Positions 18,355 to 27,612 of a DNA stretch of 64,000 bases are shown here, one piece after another. Under the pieces are notes generated by a model. The model did not search any database. It saw only the letters and a program-made list of their open reading frames with translations, and was not told the DNA's origin. The DNA lies in assembly GCF_000259075.1 (NCBI RefSeq), contig NZ_AJKI01000008.1, forward strand, positions 54,414 to 118,413. Reading direction: 5' to 3'. Numbering within the stretch: position 1 is the first letter of the stretch; each line of letters begins with the position of its first letter. The position numbers were made by a program, and so were the translations under genes. The stretch is from Marinilabilia salmonicolor JCM 21150 (GTDB lineage Bacteria > Bacteroidota > Bacteroidia > Bacteroidales > Marinilabiliaceae).

Positions 18355-19606
18355 AAAAAACCCCTCCTTTCTGCATATAAAAAGATTCGGGAACAGGTGG
18401 CACATCAAGGGCACATTGGCGCAGGGATTCAATATCTATCCTAAGGTAACACATGGACGATTGGGTACTTTTATGGCCGAGCAATTCAGAGATAACAGGG
18501 AGAGGCGTCTTGTTTTCCAAAAGAAAACCGGCCATCGTATGACGTAGAGCATGTGATCCGTGTTTCCTTTCACCTATATCTATACCGGATTTAAGTATTG
18601 CAGTGCTTGCTATCCTTGATACTGCTTTCGGGCATATCGACGCATTGGGAAATTTATCATACAGAAACACAGCGCGGCTTTCGGAGGCGGGACGGGCATA
18701 CTTGATATAATCAATAATCGCTTCCCCCACTTCTGCGGGGAGCAGGAGTTCCACGGTTTCCCCTGTCTTGAACTGTTTGAACGATATCGTATTTGTTGAC
18801 CATAGTATGTCCCCAAACTCCAGGGAACTGATGTCCGAAGCTCTCATTCCCAACCTTGTCGCAAGCATTAGCACGGCATAACCTCTTTTGCCGTTAGCCG
18901 TGGATCTGTCTACCGATCCAAGTATTTTAGATACTTCGTCCCGCGTGTAGGTCGACGGGAGTTTCGGTTGCTTTTTATAGTTGTCCCTTGGGACAACCAG
19001 GGATAAATCGGCGCGGGTCTTTCCTAAATCATACAGATACCTCAGAAAACTGCGGATCAGGGATAAGGTTAGATGTTTCGCCCCGGCTCGGCTTGGAAAT
19101 AAACTTGTGGAATAATTCATGATCTCGAGAGGGGATATCTGCGATGGCGTTAAAATAGTGTGTCCGTTCAGATACTGGAAAAAATGGTGTAAATACCACG
19201 AGTGGTTTCTCAATGTCTTACTGCTTAGCCGCATCGACCTTTTATATTCGACATATTGAAGGATGAGCGACCCGATTTTACCTGTGAATTTTAGCGGTTC
19301 CCTACGGGAGATTATCTCGATCATTTTCCCGGTTTCGGCAAACTGGGCCAGACACAAAGCGCACCGTAAACAATGTTTTTGATGTTTTGACAGTTGAGAA
19401 ATTGTTTTTGACCCATAGGTGATTTTCAGATATCCGGTAATAACATCTGAACTACATTTAACGATACCGTTACTGTCCATATACAACTTGATTTTTCTCC
19501 AAATCCAGTTATAAATAATTATCGTTTGTTTACTCCGCTTGATACCTTCCAGGTATTCAGAGGCTGCTTTTGTTAAATCTTCAAAAGATAAATAATCTGT
19601 ATGCAT
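18347..19606 (-). CDS. Tyrosine recombinase, first gene of the RIT trio
   Basis: The 419-residue product is the largest of the three. It has a long N-terminal region (about residues 1-220) with SAM-like helices and a Cys-containing segment (HCLRCALCLAQF), then the catalytic domain: GMRASDISSLEF (Arg), HALRHTMAGFLL (His, Arg), LLGHKSTQSS (His) and CYLRID (Tyr). It is the promoter-proximal gene of the operon; its start lies 121 bp inside the right terminal repeat. Confidence 0.92.
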   Translation of the reverse strand: MHTDYLSFEDLTKAASEYLEGIKRSKQTIIIYNWIWRKIKLYMDSNGIVKCSSDVITGYLKITYGSKTISQLSKHQKHCLRCALCLAQFAETGKMIEIISRREPLKFTGKIGSLILQYVEYKRSMRLSSKTLRNHSWYLHHFFQYLNGHTILTPSQISPLEIMNYSTSLFPSRAGAKHLTLSLIRSFLRYLYDLGKTRADLSLVVPRDNYKKQPKLPSTYTRDEVSKILGSVDRSTANGKRGYAVLMLATRLGMRASDISSLEFGDILWSTNTISFKQFKTGETVELLLPAEVGEAIIDYIKYARPASESRAVFLYDKFPNASICPKAVSRIASTAILKSGIDIGERKHGSHALRHTMAGFLLENKTPLPVISELLGHKSTQSSMCYLRIDIESLRQCALDVPPVPESFYMQKGGVFYG

Positions 19607-19644
19607 AACATGTTCTTTTAAAGGACAGCGACATTGCTGACACT

Positions 19645-19752
19645 TTCCTAAATTTAGGAAGATTGTTATGCAAACTTTCAGAAGAAGAATAAATTGATTG
19701 TCAATACTTTAATTAAATTTGTTGCTATAATGTTTTTGTTTCTATAATCTTG
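19645..19752. repeat. Right end of the RIT element
   Basis: This end holds a 16-bp perfect palindrome TTCCTAAATTTAGGAA (19645-19660), a TTATGCAAACT motif shared with the left end (from about 19665), and the 26-bp terminal inverted repeat at 19727-19752. It also lies upstream of the recombinase operon, so the palindrome may serve as an operator. Confidence 0.75.
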
Positions 19753-20514
19753 AGGACTACATACACGCGTTGGCACAACGGCTGTTTGGTAATGGTTGGC
19801 AAAATCTTCTAAGACCTGGTTAATGACAGGCTCATATCGATCGGACTTGACTATGGCCGATTTAAGATTGTCTGGCACCAATAGCTCAGGAACGCCCCCA
19901 AAGGACTCTAAACAGCATCCGAGGGCGTAAATAAAGTCTTCCACGCATTGACTTCTAACAGCCATAACAAAAGCATAATCGGAGTAAGGAAGACAAGCCA
20001 CGAAAACTTGACATATAACAACCTCACCGGTCTCACGATCTATATAATGCGTTGTTTTTCCGGTGAAATCGATATATATCTTTTCCCCTGGTTTATGGGG
20101 TATAACCATTGATGGATTGGCAACTTTCTTTTGTTGAGCTAAATGGAAGCAAAATTGAGTATAGCTATAACCTTCAGGATATGTCTGGCGATATTCCTCC
20201 CATAGAAGATGACGGGTAACACCTTTTTTCTTCAATTCCTCAAATAAATAAGGAATTTTACCGATGAAATGGTCGTAACGGATATTTTCCTTATAGGATG
20301 GATTGCCTGCATGTAAGCGGGCCTCTAAGGCCGGGTCTTCAAGTGCTAACAAAGATGGAATATCCACCTCTAGCATGTCTACTTTACGAAGATAGGACCT
20401 CACCGTATTAAGGCTCACTTTTAGAATACGGGCGATTTCCTTTTTCTTTTTGCCATTAGAGTGTAATTGCAAAATTTGTTTTACCTGACTCATACGTTTT
20501 GGTTTTCCGGCCAT
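19753..20514 (-). pseudogene. istA: IS21 transposase IstA, N-terminal part
   Basis: This part encodes the HTH domain (residues about 5-45: KQILQLHSNGKKKKEIARIL) and the first part of the DDE integrase core (IYIDFTGKT with the first Asp, then ELLVPDNLKSAI with the second). It begins at ATG 20514, preceded by the 300-bp IS terminal region. The frame continues past 19753 only as RIT-derived residues. It joins in frame with 15420-16238 once the RIT DNA is removed. Confidence 0.9.
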
Positions 20515-20587
20515 CTCATTTTTTCTTTAAAGGTTTTATAATCAAACCTCTAAATAACCAAAACCTGAACTGAGATTAAATACGATA

Positions 20588-20818
20588 GGGGGTCAACATG
20601 CTCCGGAATCTTGAAAGCCCGAGACTCTCAAAGGGGTTAACATGCTCCGGATTTCTTTGCCTGTGGCCACCAAAAATAACAAGGGGTCAACATGCTCCGG
20701 AATTTTCCGTATTTTTGACTTAAAGGGGGTCAGCATCCGCCGGAATGACATGCTTTTTTGCTATGAAAAATGGCGGATTTTTTGCCGGATTTGGGGGTCA
20801 GCTTACCCCGGATTATCC
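20588..20818. repeat. Multiple terminal repeats at the right end of the IS21 element
   Basis: Five related 20-26 bp units begin near 20588, 20632, 20683, 20724 and 20793. Each has the form GGGGTyArCATnnnCCGGA; the outermost is GGGGGTCAGCTTACCCCGGA. They are the transposase-binding sites typical of IS21 ends. The space between 20515 and 20819 holds no gene. Confidence 0.8.
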
Positions 20819-20819
20819 A

Positions 20820-21228
20820 CGCCCAATGTGTTTTTCGCTGAGGTAGATAAATCATCACGTTGAACTTTACCAATCCACTTGATATCGCGCATGTGGAAGT
20901 ATTCAGATAGTTGGTCAGTAAATTTATAGTCCGATACTATTTCGCCGATAGAGTAAGTCCGTTCTGAGGGGTTGTAGGTTAATACACAATCCCCTTTTTT
21001 AAACTCATTTAAAAATCTGTACACCTGCCCAGCACTACTTATTATTTGGCCATTTTTGTAACCAGGATAGTTTTTCCGAATGAGCTCTTTAAGTTTATCA
21101 AGGCTATCAACTTTCGTCAAATCTCCAGTTTCATTCCATCCAATAGCAATAATGTTTTTTGTCAGGAAATCGTCAACCAAAAATCCACCTTCACCGGCTC
21201 TTACCATCCATAGTTGATTCTTATTCAT
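20820..21228 (-). pseudogene. Mrr-type restriction endonuclease, N-terminal part
   Basis: This is the first 136 codons of the split gene, starting at ATG 21228: MNKNQLWMVRAGEGGFLVDDF, IAIGWNETGDL, GQVYRFLNEFKKGDCVLTYNP, YSIGEIVSDYKF and IKWIGKVQRDDLS. This pattern is a known N-terminal module (probably nucleic-acid sensing, EVE/PUA-like) fused to Mrr nucleases in many bacteria. The IS lies after codon 136. The start overlaps the end of the preceding small frame by 8 nt. Confidence 0.88.
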
Positions 21229-21475
21229 TAGTATGAAATTTATCTAAGTTATTGTCTTTATGGGAACTCGTCTGTTGGGAATTTATACATTGTCTTTTGC
21301 GGCATCCTTTGCCATACTCGTTAAAAAGTACATTGGAGAAAACATCCCCGAACTGTTTCAACGTTATTAATGCAGCCACAGGGTCAGAATAGATAAGAAG
21401 TTCTGCAGAGCCTTCCAGATTACCTAATAATGTGAATTCGTCTTTAAGAAAGTCAAAGTTGGTTTGAAGCTTCAT
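21221..21475 (-). pseudogene. Remnant of a DUF4145/HsdR-type N-terminal domain
   Basis: Residues 1-53 (MKLQTNFDFLKDEFTLLGNL, DPVAALITLKQFGDVFSNVLF) look like the small helical domain found at the N-terminus of some type I R subunits and helicases. The rest (from about GKGCRKRQ) is low quality and probably out of frame, so this is likely a cut-down relic. It sits 8 nt into the Mrr-like gene and may have supplied translation coupling. Confidence 0.5.
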
Positions 21476-21542
21476 AGATTAAAGGTTCAGTTTAAAGCTG
21501 AAAATGGAATGCCAAAAATAACAAAACATTTGAATTTTGGGG

Positions 21543-23906
21543 TTAATGAGCAGGGGCAGATAAAAAATCAGAAACCAATTTATCTATTACCGAGTTAATT
21601 AATTCTATCTTATCACTCCCAATCGATGTATTTTCTCTTTCCCTGAATTCGTCAATACTTATGCTATCGCCAATTATTGTATCAAAAGCATAAGGTTTAC
21701 TCCAGTGTTCTGAAGTAGTGTAATCGATTCGGCTAACTCGTTTTACTGCATATCCACAAATAGAATTTGCCAACGAAAAGGGTATTTCCTTGATAAGTTT
21801 ATTTCTGTGGGATAGATCGTAAGATGCTAATCCATTACCAGTGCCATTTTCAGTTCCTCTACCATCATGAAATGAAAGTAAAACACCTTGTTTTTCTGCG
21901 TAAAGGACCTTTAAAATAAGCCAGGCTTTTAAATGCTTTTCGGAGCTAAAAGTTTCATCTGTAATATCAAAAGAATCATAATTTAAGGATTGTCTTATTC
22001 TTGATTTAATTTCGGCTAACAGACTATCCGGGTTACTTGTTTCGAGAAGTGAATAAAAATTCTTTTCATGAAGATATTCAAAAAAGTTTTTGTCATTTAA
22101 ATCTCTCCATGAAAACCAAGCGCCTTTCATTCCTGAACAATAATCAATATGTCCAATAGTAGGATAGCTTGTAAGATTTAGGTTTTTGAAAAGTCTGAAA
22201 TGATTGGATAATTGGGGTTTATCAATGCTTCCATTTTTAATTAAACAATCAGAAAGGGTCTTGAATAACTCAAAGTATTGTTGAATTTTTTCGAATTTAA
22301 TTTCCTTAGTGCCATTTGCCAGCCATAAAACAGAAAGGTCTCCATATAATTCCTCATGGTCTTCCCACATCTCAACTGTTTCCCGATGATTAATTTTCAA
22401 AATATCTTTATTTTTCTCATCTGAGTTATACCATTCATTAAGTGGCACACTCGATGTTGTTTTGAAATTGTTTTCATTTTCTTTGGTTTTAAATCTCAGT
22501 ATATCTGCTTCATCTTTTGATTTTTCGATGATCTGAATAATATACCTCCAATCTACCACGTTATTTTGTAGTTGGTCACCATCAAGGTAATTTTTACGAG
22601 CTCTTATCTTATCAAAATAGTTTTTTCTTATACGTCTTAGGAAAGGGTTAAATAGCTTCGGCGTTTTAAATTTTTGCAAGTAAGCAATTAATGGTAAAAT
22701 TAATTGAGTTTGGTCTTCTTTTTTTATAGATCGAAACCATGTTAGGGAAAAAGGTTCAGATACTACCTTTTTTATAGTGTTCAGGACTTTTTTATTTTTG
22801 GGTTCATTACTTAAATTAATAAGGTTTTGAAGAGCTAAAAAATAATCCTGTATAACATCGGTTTTTACACTGTTTTCCCACTTGCTTAATTCTGTGTTTT
22901 CTTTGTTGGTTTCATCAACTTTTGGTTTATTGGTAAAAAGTTCACGAGGATTTAGTTCATAGGAATTATTATTTTTCCATGATTTTTCTTGTAACAGTCG
23001 TATTTGCCAATACCAGATAAAAAAATCGTTCATAGCATCATCAGAGGTTTGTTCTTTGGGGCTTCTTCTGTTTTTCCAAAACCATTCCTCTCTATCTTCC
23101 CATTCTATGGATGCTTTTTTCTGTTTGCCACTATCTTTAATATTTCCTAAAATAATTGGCTTGAGATTTTCTGTTGCGGTAAGTGGTTCACCTGTTGTGT
23201 TAATCACTACGAAGGTTTCTTCTCCCCTGGTACGGTTTCCCAAATCATAATACAGCAATTGAAGATCATGAATCAAAAAATTTCCAAAAGCTCTTATTTC
23301 AAATTGTGGATTGGATTTCTTAAAATCTGTTATTTGATTGTCAATTGTTTTAAGCGCAGAAAGCATGCTTTGAATACTGGCATCCAATTCGTATTCTGAA
23401 AAATACCATGGTTGGCTTTTTATTTGTTCAGTTGGTGTCTCACTTTCCTGAAAAAATTCGCACACCAGATCACTTAAAAAGTATAATGTTGTTTCGCGAA
23501 TTGCATATTGGAGGTAGGGTTCTTTATCGTCATCATGTAATTCCTCCTTGGAAATAAGAGTATTTATGAATTTATTATCGGTTTTTTTATTGATTATACC
23601 CAAAATAAGAAAAAGTGTTGTAATGCGTTGTTGGCCATCACATAATTGTATGTGATAACGGGGATTTTCATACCCATATATAAGACCCAGTGTCAATTTT
23701 TTTTCATTATTTTCTAAGAATGATGTCAACAGGTTATCCAGAAATCCTGATACCAATTCCTGATATTTATTGGCATCCTTATCCCAGGCTTTATCTCCCC
23801 AGCAATAATCTCGCTGCAAATCGGGGATGATTATTTTATTTTTTCCGGAAAACAAATGAGATAGTGTATATTCTTTACCGCTTATTAGCTTAATGTTATT
23901 GTCCAT
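21543..23906 (-). CDS. DUF262 (GmrSD-like) protein, 787 aa
   Basis: The N-terminal DUF262 domain shows the ParB-like NTPase motifs IPDLQRDYCW (residues 28-36) and LCDGQQRITTLFLILG (89-104). GmrSD enzymes use this domain to bind nucleotides and regulate cleavage of modified DNA. The long middle and C-terminal parts are helical and do not show an obvious HNH (DUF1524) motif, unlike the neighbour upstream. The gene is the last of a three-gene operon, 11 nt after the other DUF262 gene. It may act as a partner subunit to the nuclease-bearing one. Confidence 0.85.
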   Translation of the reverse strand: MDNNIKLISGKEYTLSHLFSGKNKIIIPDLQRDYCWGDKAWDKDANKYQELVSGFLDNLLTSFLENNEKKLTLGLIYGYENPRYHIQLCDGQQRITTLFLILGIINKKTDNKFINTLISKEELHDDDKEPYLQYAIRETTLYFLSDLVCEFFQESETPTEQIKSQPWYFSEYELDASIQSMLSALKTIDNQITDFKKSNPQFEIRAFGNFLIHDLQLLYYDLGNRTRGEETFVVINTTGEPLTATENLKPIILGNIKDSGKQKKASIEWEDREEWFWKNRRSPKEQTSDDAMNDFFIWYWQIRLLQEKSWKNNNSYELNPRELFTNKPKVDETNKENTELSKWENSVKTDVIQDYFLALQNLINLSNEPKNKKVLNTIKKVVSEPFSLTWFRSIKKEDQTQLILPLIAYLQKFKTPKLFNPFLRRIRKNYFDKIRARKNYLDGDQLQNNVVDWRYIIQIIEKSKDEADILRFKTKENENNFKTTSSVPLNEWYNSDEKNKDILKINHRETVEMWEDHEELYGDLSVLWLANGTKEIKFEKIQQYFELFKTLSDCLIKNGSIDKPQLSNHFRLFKNLNLTSYPTIGHIDYCSGMKGAWFSWRDLNDKNFFEYLHEKNFYSLLETSNPDSLLAEIKSRIRQSLNYDSFDITDETFSSEKHLKAWLILKVLYAEKQGVLLSFHDGRGTENGTGNGLASYDLSHRNKLIKEIPFSLANSICGYAVKRVSRIDYTTSEHWSKPYAFDTIIGDSISIDEFRERENTSIGSDKIELINSVIDKLVSDFLSAPAH

Positions 23907-23917
23907 TTTTGAGAATT

Positions 23918-25693
23918 TTATAATTTGATGTTGTAATCTTTTTTAAAGCCTTCAATGAATGCTTTTTGTTGTACCTGGATTTCTTTTATTTTCCATTGGG
24001 AATTGGAGAAAACAGAAATTGAGTGTAGAAGGTTTCTACTTTTAAAACCTTTACTCACATCAAAATATATTATTTTCTTTTCCAAGAAAGGTCTGTTGTT
24101 GAATTTTGAATTTTCATTTTTATCAAGTAGAACCAGATTTCCAATGCAGTGCTCTGATGCCCCCGCTTCAAAATCAAATCGGTTCAAATATTCAGGGTTA
24201 TTCTGAATTTCCGCAATATCTAAGTTTATATTATTTCCATCCTGGTATTTTTCCTTACCTTCCTCATTAGGGACTTTGTGGTAAACTTTAGATTTTGGGA
24301 AAATGTGTTCCAGGGATTGGTTATCAATTATGCTGAAATCAAATTTACGGCCTTTTTCATTGAAGAGTTTATTGTCTTCCTCTATATTTAATCGTAATAA
24401 TTGTTTTAAAGCCAAGTCTTTTGCATAAAGGTAAACATAAGGGCCAGATAGGTGTTTTAAGGCTTCTTCTGCTTTAGCTTCTTTAGTTTCTTCATCTTCT
24501 CTTAAAGAATTGGCTCTCGTAATTTGTCTGTGAGTAGCCCCAACTAATCTCCATTTTGTGTAGTCATCTTTATAATTTTCTTCATTCTTCTTCTGTAAAA
24601 AATGGTCTATTATATTGAACTTGTCTTCAGAATTATTGGAACAGAACAGAGCTAATCTAAGATTGTTATGAATCTTTGGAATATTGAAAACATCTTCAAA
24701 TGATTTCTGTAAATCTCGAAGTTCTTTGAAAACAAGTTTTGTTTTCTTTTTCTCTTCATTGTCGCCGTTACTTAATAACTTTTTGAAGTTGTCGAAAGAG
24801 AATTTAGTGTTTTTATCCTTAATGGTTTCAATGATTTCGGGTTTGGTCCGATAGTAAAAATCCAGAAGAAGACCTAATGGTTTTTCTGTATTGAAAAAAT
24901 CTTTAACATCCTCTCTGTTCCACCAATAGAGCCATTTGTCCCATTCCCGGGCATAACGACTTCTAAGAGCATTTGTTTCCCAGTCAATCGAAATTATTTC
25001 TTTCAACTCATGGAGGTTATCGTCTATTGAGGTAGTAACCGTCTTTTCTTCGCGAACAGGTAATGATACCTTTCTCAGCATTTCTGCTTTTACCAGTTCC
25101 TCCTTTAGCATAGATGCCTTGGAGCCATTCATCATTGTAAAGGTCTTAGTGGCCTTATCATTATCGATAATAATGTAGAGAAGAGTTACTTTCTCCAATA
25201 GAAAATTATATATTTCCTCTTTCTTTTTATTTTCAAAGTTTTCGAGTTTTGATTTTATTTGATTTATGGCTTTTTTGAAATAATGAACATCTTGACAAGA
25301 GTCTTCAGGATCGAAATTCAGATAATCAAAATTATCATCTTTGATATTTTTGATAAATTCTTTTGATTTTTCCCGTATGTCGTATTTTAAGTTAATATTT
25401 TTGATGCTGTTATAATTTAATAGGCACAGCATGAAATATAATGTAGTGGTTCTTTGCTGGCCGTCAATTATAATTATTTTATCATCTTCTTCTGCAACTG
25501 TTATTCCTTGCAAGAAGTAAGGCTGTTCTTGATCGGCATTAATTATATCATCACAAAATTTTTCAACGGCTGATGGTTTACCGTCTATCTTAACCGCCCA
25601 CTTATAGCCTCTTTGGTAGTTGGGAATTACAAAAATTTTGTCCTTTTGGAAAAGAAATTCGTTAATAGTTTTGAAGGAGGTTTTATGTTCCAT
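23918..25693 (-). CDS. DUF262-DUF1524 (GmrSD-like) restriction protein
   Basis: The start is placed at ATG 25693 so that the protein begins MEHKTSFKTINEFL; an upstream frame from 25735 adds only atypical residues. DUF262 motifs are PNYQRGYKW (residues 24-32) and IIDGQQRTTTLYF (76-88). The C-terminal DUF1524 HNH-type nuclease motif is DNQSLEHIFPKSK near 459, followed by HCIGNLVLLDKNENSKFNNRPF. The 591-residue layout is that of single-chain GmrSD type IV restriction enzymes, which cut glucosylated or otherwise modified phage DNA. It lies between the PD-(D/E)xK gene and the second DUF262 gene. Confidence 0.9.
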   Translation of the reverse strand: MEHKTSFKTINEFLFQKDKIFVIPNYQRGYKWAVKIDGKPSAVEKFCDDIINADQEQPYFLQGITVAEEDDKIIIIDGQQRTTTLYFMLCLLNYNSIKNINLKYDIREKSKEFIKNIKDDNFDYLNFDPEDSCQDVHYFKKAINQIKSKLENFENKKKEEIYNFLLEKVTLLYIIIDNDKATKTFTMMNGSKASMLKEELVKAEMLRKVSLPVREEKTVTTSIDDNLHELKEIISIDWETNALRSRYAREWDKWLYWWNREDVKDFFNTEKPLGLLLDFYYRTKPEIIETIKDKNTKFSFDNFKKLLSNGDNEEKKKTKLVFKELRDLQKSFEDVFNIPKIHNNLRLALFCSNNSEDKFNIIDHFLQKKNEENYKDDYTKWRLVGATHRQITRANSLREDEETKEAKAEEALKHLSGPYVYLYAKDLALKQLLRLNIEEDNKLFNEKGRKFDFSIIDNQSLEHIFPKSKVYHKVPNEEGKEKYQDGNNINLDIAEIQNNPEYLNRFDFEAGASEHCIGNLVLLDKNENSKFNNRPFLEKKIIYFDVSKGFKSRNLLHSISVFSNSQWKIKEIQVQQKAFIEGFKKDYNIKL

Positions 25694-25783
25694 TTTTTGA
25701 TGTTTAGCTTCAGAATTAAGGCCCGGGAAGGGCATATATAAGATGGCAACCCTAACCGGGTCAGATTACTATTATTCTATTCC

Positions 25784-27400
25784 TTAATTCTGAGATGAAG
25801 TAAGTTGCTCTTCAATAGTTTTAATAAGGGTTTTTAATTCATTGTAAGCGTAGGCTTGGGAGGTTTCTTTGTAACCATACCAAAAATCATCTTCTTCAAA
25901 TCCCGCAGGTTTGAGAATAGGATCTAGGAGTTGTTGAATTTTCTCCTGTGATGCTTCATCTTGAGTCCCCTTATGAGTGTTAACACCCAGGTATAATTGT
26001 TCTCCTTCTTTTTGAAGCAGAATTGGAAACGCCAGGTTTTCATGCTTAAATAATATACCTCCCAACAGGTTTTCATGTTCATCAAATTCTTGGAAAACCT
26101 CATATTCTTTCTCTAAAGATGATAAAGTGGTTGACAGAAATGACTCGGTCGGGATGGTTAGTTTAGTCACCTTTTTTATAAGAGTTTTTAGATTTTCATA
26201 CCCATTTTCAACCGGTGTTTCTTTGTAGGCATACCAGTTTTCATTTTCATCAAATTCTTCTTTGGCTTTTAATGGTTCAATTTGTTTTGTGATTTCTTTC
26301 TTCTTTTTGTCTTCTGTAGCAATTCCATAACATAAAGCATCTTCATCCATTTCCATAACTACCTGAAATGGTTTCTCATTGTAATATAAATAAACTCCGA
26401 TACATGGCAGGTTGTCTTCATTTAAAATATCATTGTATTTTTTAAGCTCACTAAAATCTTGGTTCAAATTCTCCAAGCAGTGCTCGAAGTATTTTTTTAC
26501 TTCTAGTGATTTAATATCGTCGAGTTGAGTATTTAGCTCCGCTATAGCTTCAATTTTTTCATTCACTTTTTTAATGTTTTCAGCGGATTCTTTTCCAAAT
26601 CCCAGTTCTTGTTCGATGTGTTTTTGCAATTTTTTGTTCATGTCTTTGTGTATTTTTCTTGAGTTAAAAATTCCTTCTAAATAATCAATGTATTGAGTTG
26701 TGGCTGATTTTAGGAAATTATCATTTATTTTGGTGCATCCTGGTAAAATCTCTTTTTGAAGCCAAGGCAGAATATCATCCTTGAATGTCAGGTGAAGGAA
26801 TCTTTCTGCAAATTTTTCTTTGTAATCTATTTTGTTCAGTATCCAACTTTGATCTTCAGGTTCTTTATTTCTGTCCCTTGTCAGGTAAATCACAAAAATA
26901 TTTTTGTCATGGCATGGTCTTTTACTGTTTTTGAGCACCTCAATGTAACGTGCTAGTTGGGATGGTTGGTCACTTGCATAATTGAATTTGTTTTCAATAA
27001 TTAGGGCAAAATCTTCATCTCGGATTAAAAGATCAATTCTGTCTTTTTCTGTGGTAATTTCTGACTTCTTTATCTTGAAATGAAAGCTGGGTTTCTTCTT
27101 TTCCAGATGGTCTAAAAAGCTTTTCAGCACCCACCGGTTTTGTTTGTTTTCGTTCTGGTTTAACAAGCTGGCAAGAATACGGCTATTGTCATTTTCTTTT
27201 GGATTTGCCTGTTCGAATACATTGATATGGTAAGGGAGCTTATTTTTTTCTTCTTGATGGATATTATAGAAAGAATTCATCAAGTTTATATTATGATCAA
27301 ATTTCTTTTTATCAATTTCAAAAGATTTATTTGAAATGTCGTTGACGAATGAAATGGATGCTGAGATCTTAATCTCCTGTTCTTTTGTTTTGTCATTCAT
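25784..27400 (-). CDS. PD-(D/E)xK nuclease family protein (PDDEXK_4)
   Basis: This 538-residue protein has the PDDEXK_4 layout: HINVFEQANPKENDNSRILASLL (about 58-80), then the nuclease core DRIDLLI (Asp123) and ALIIENK (Glu136, Lys138), then SDQPSQLARYIEVL (143-156). The C-terminal half (about 300-538) contains two similar segments ending ENWYAYKETPVENGYENLKTLIKK and DDFWYGYKETSQAYAYNELKTL, an internal duplication. It is the first gene of a three-gene operon with two DUF262 proteins; the 90-nt gap to the next gene holds no terminator. Confidence 0.88.
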   Translation of the reverse strand: MNDKTKEQEIKISASISFVNDISNKSFEIDKKKFDHNINLMNSFYNIHQEEKNKLPYHINVFEQANPKENDNSRILASLLNQNENKQNRWVLKSFLDHLEKKKPSFHFKIKKSEITTEKDRIDLLIRDEDFALIIENKFNYASDQPSQLARYIEVLKNSKRPCHDKNIFVIYLTRDRNKEPEDQSWILNKIDYKEKFAERFLHLTFKDDILPWLQKEILPGCTKINDNFLKSATTQYIDYLEGIFNSRKIHKDMNKKLQKHIEQELGFGKESAENIKKVNEKIEAIAELNTQLDDIKSLEVKKYFEHCLENLNQDFSELKKYNDILNEDNLPCIGVYLYYNEKPFQVVMEMDEDALCYGIATEDKKKKEITKQIEPLKAKEEFDENENWYAYKETPVENGYENLKTLIKKVTKLTIPTESFLSTTLSSLEKEYEVFQEFDEHENLLGGILFKHENLAFPILLQKEGEQLYLGVNTHKGTQDEASQEKIQQLLDPILKPAGFEEDDFWYGYKETSQAYAYNELKTLIKTIEEQLTSSQN

Positions 27401-27612
27401 TTAATTAAGGTTAAAATGATACATGTTATTGATTTTTCAACTTAAAATGATTGTTTGTCTAAAAGTATTAAAATATTATGTTCTTACCTTATATTTGACT
27501 CTATTTTTGATTATAAATAGTATAGAATGGTTTTGCCCAAAAGTTTCACATTAAAAAATCAATCCTTCTTAAGTTATGTTTTTAATTATTTGTGCTTTCA
27601 TCAAGTTTCCAT

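Larger units (their letters stand above)
16239..19752 (-). mobile_element. RIT element (three tyrosine recombinases in trio) inside istA
   Basis: Three adjacent, overlapping tyrosine recombinase genes in one direction define a recombinase-in-trio element. Perfect 26-bp inverted repeats lie at 16261-16286 and 19727-19752. The left side carries an extra 22 bp (16239-16260) that contains a perfect 20-bp palindrome. Removing 16239-19752 restores the istA reading frame without any remaining or missing base, so the borders are precise and no target duplication is seen. Confidence 0.9.
14626..20819 (-). mobile_element. IS21-family insertion sequence, itself interrupted
   Basis: The element is bounded by TGGATATTCCGG at 14626 and CCGGATTATCCA ending at 20819, with 5-bp direct repeats CGCCC at 14621-14625 and 20820-20824. 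Related subterminal repeats (GGGGGTCArCATnnnCCGGAAT) occur about twice at the left end and five times at the right. It carries istB (intact) and istA (split by the RIT element). The TG...CA ends, multiple terminal repeats and the istA-istB pair fit the IS21 family. Confidence 0.92.
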
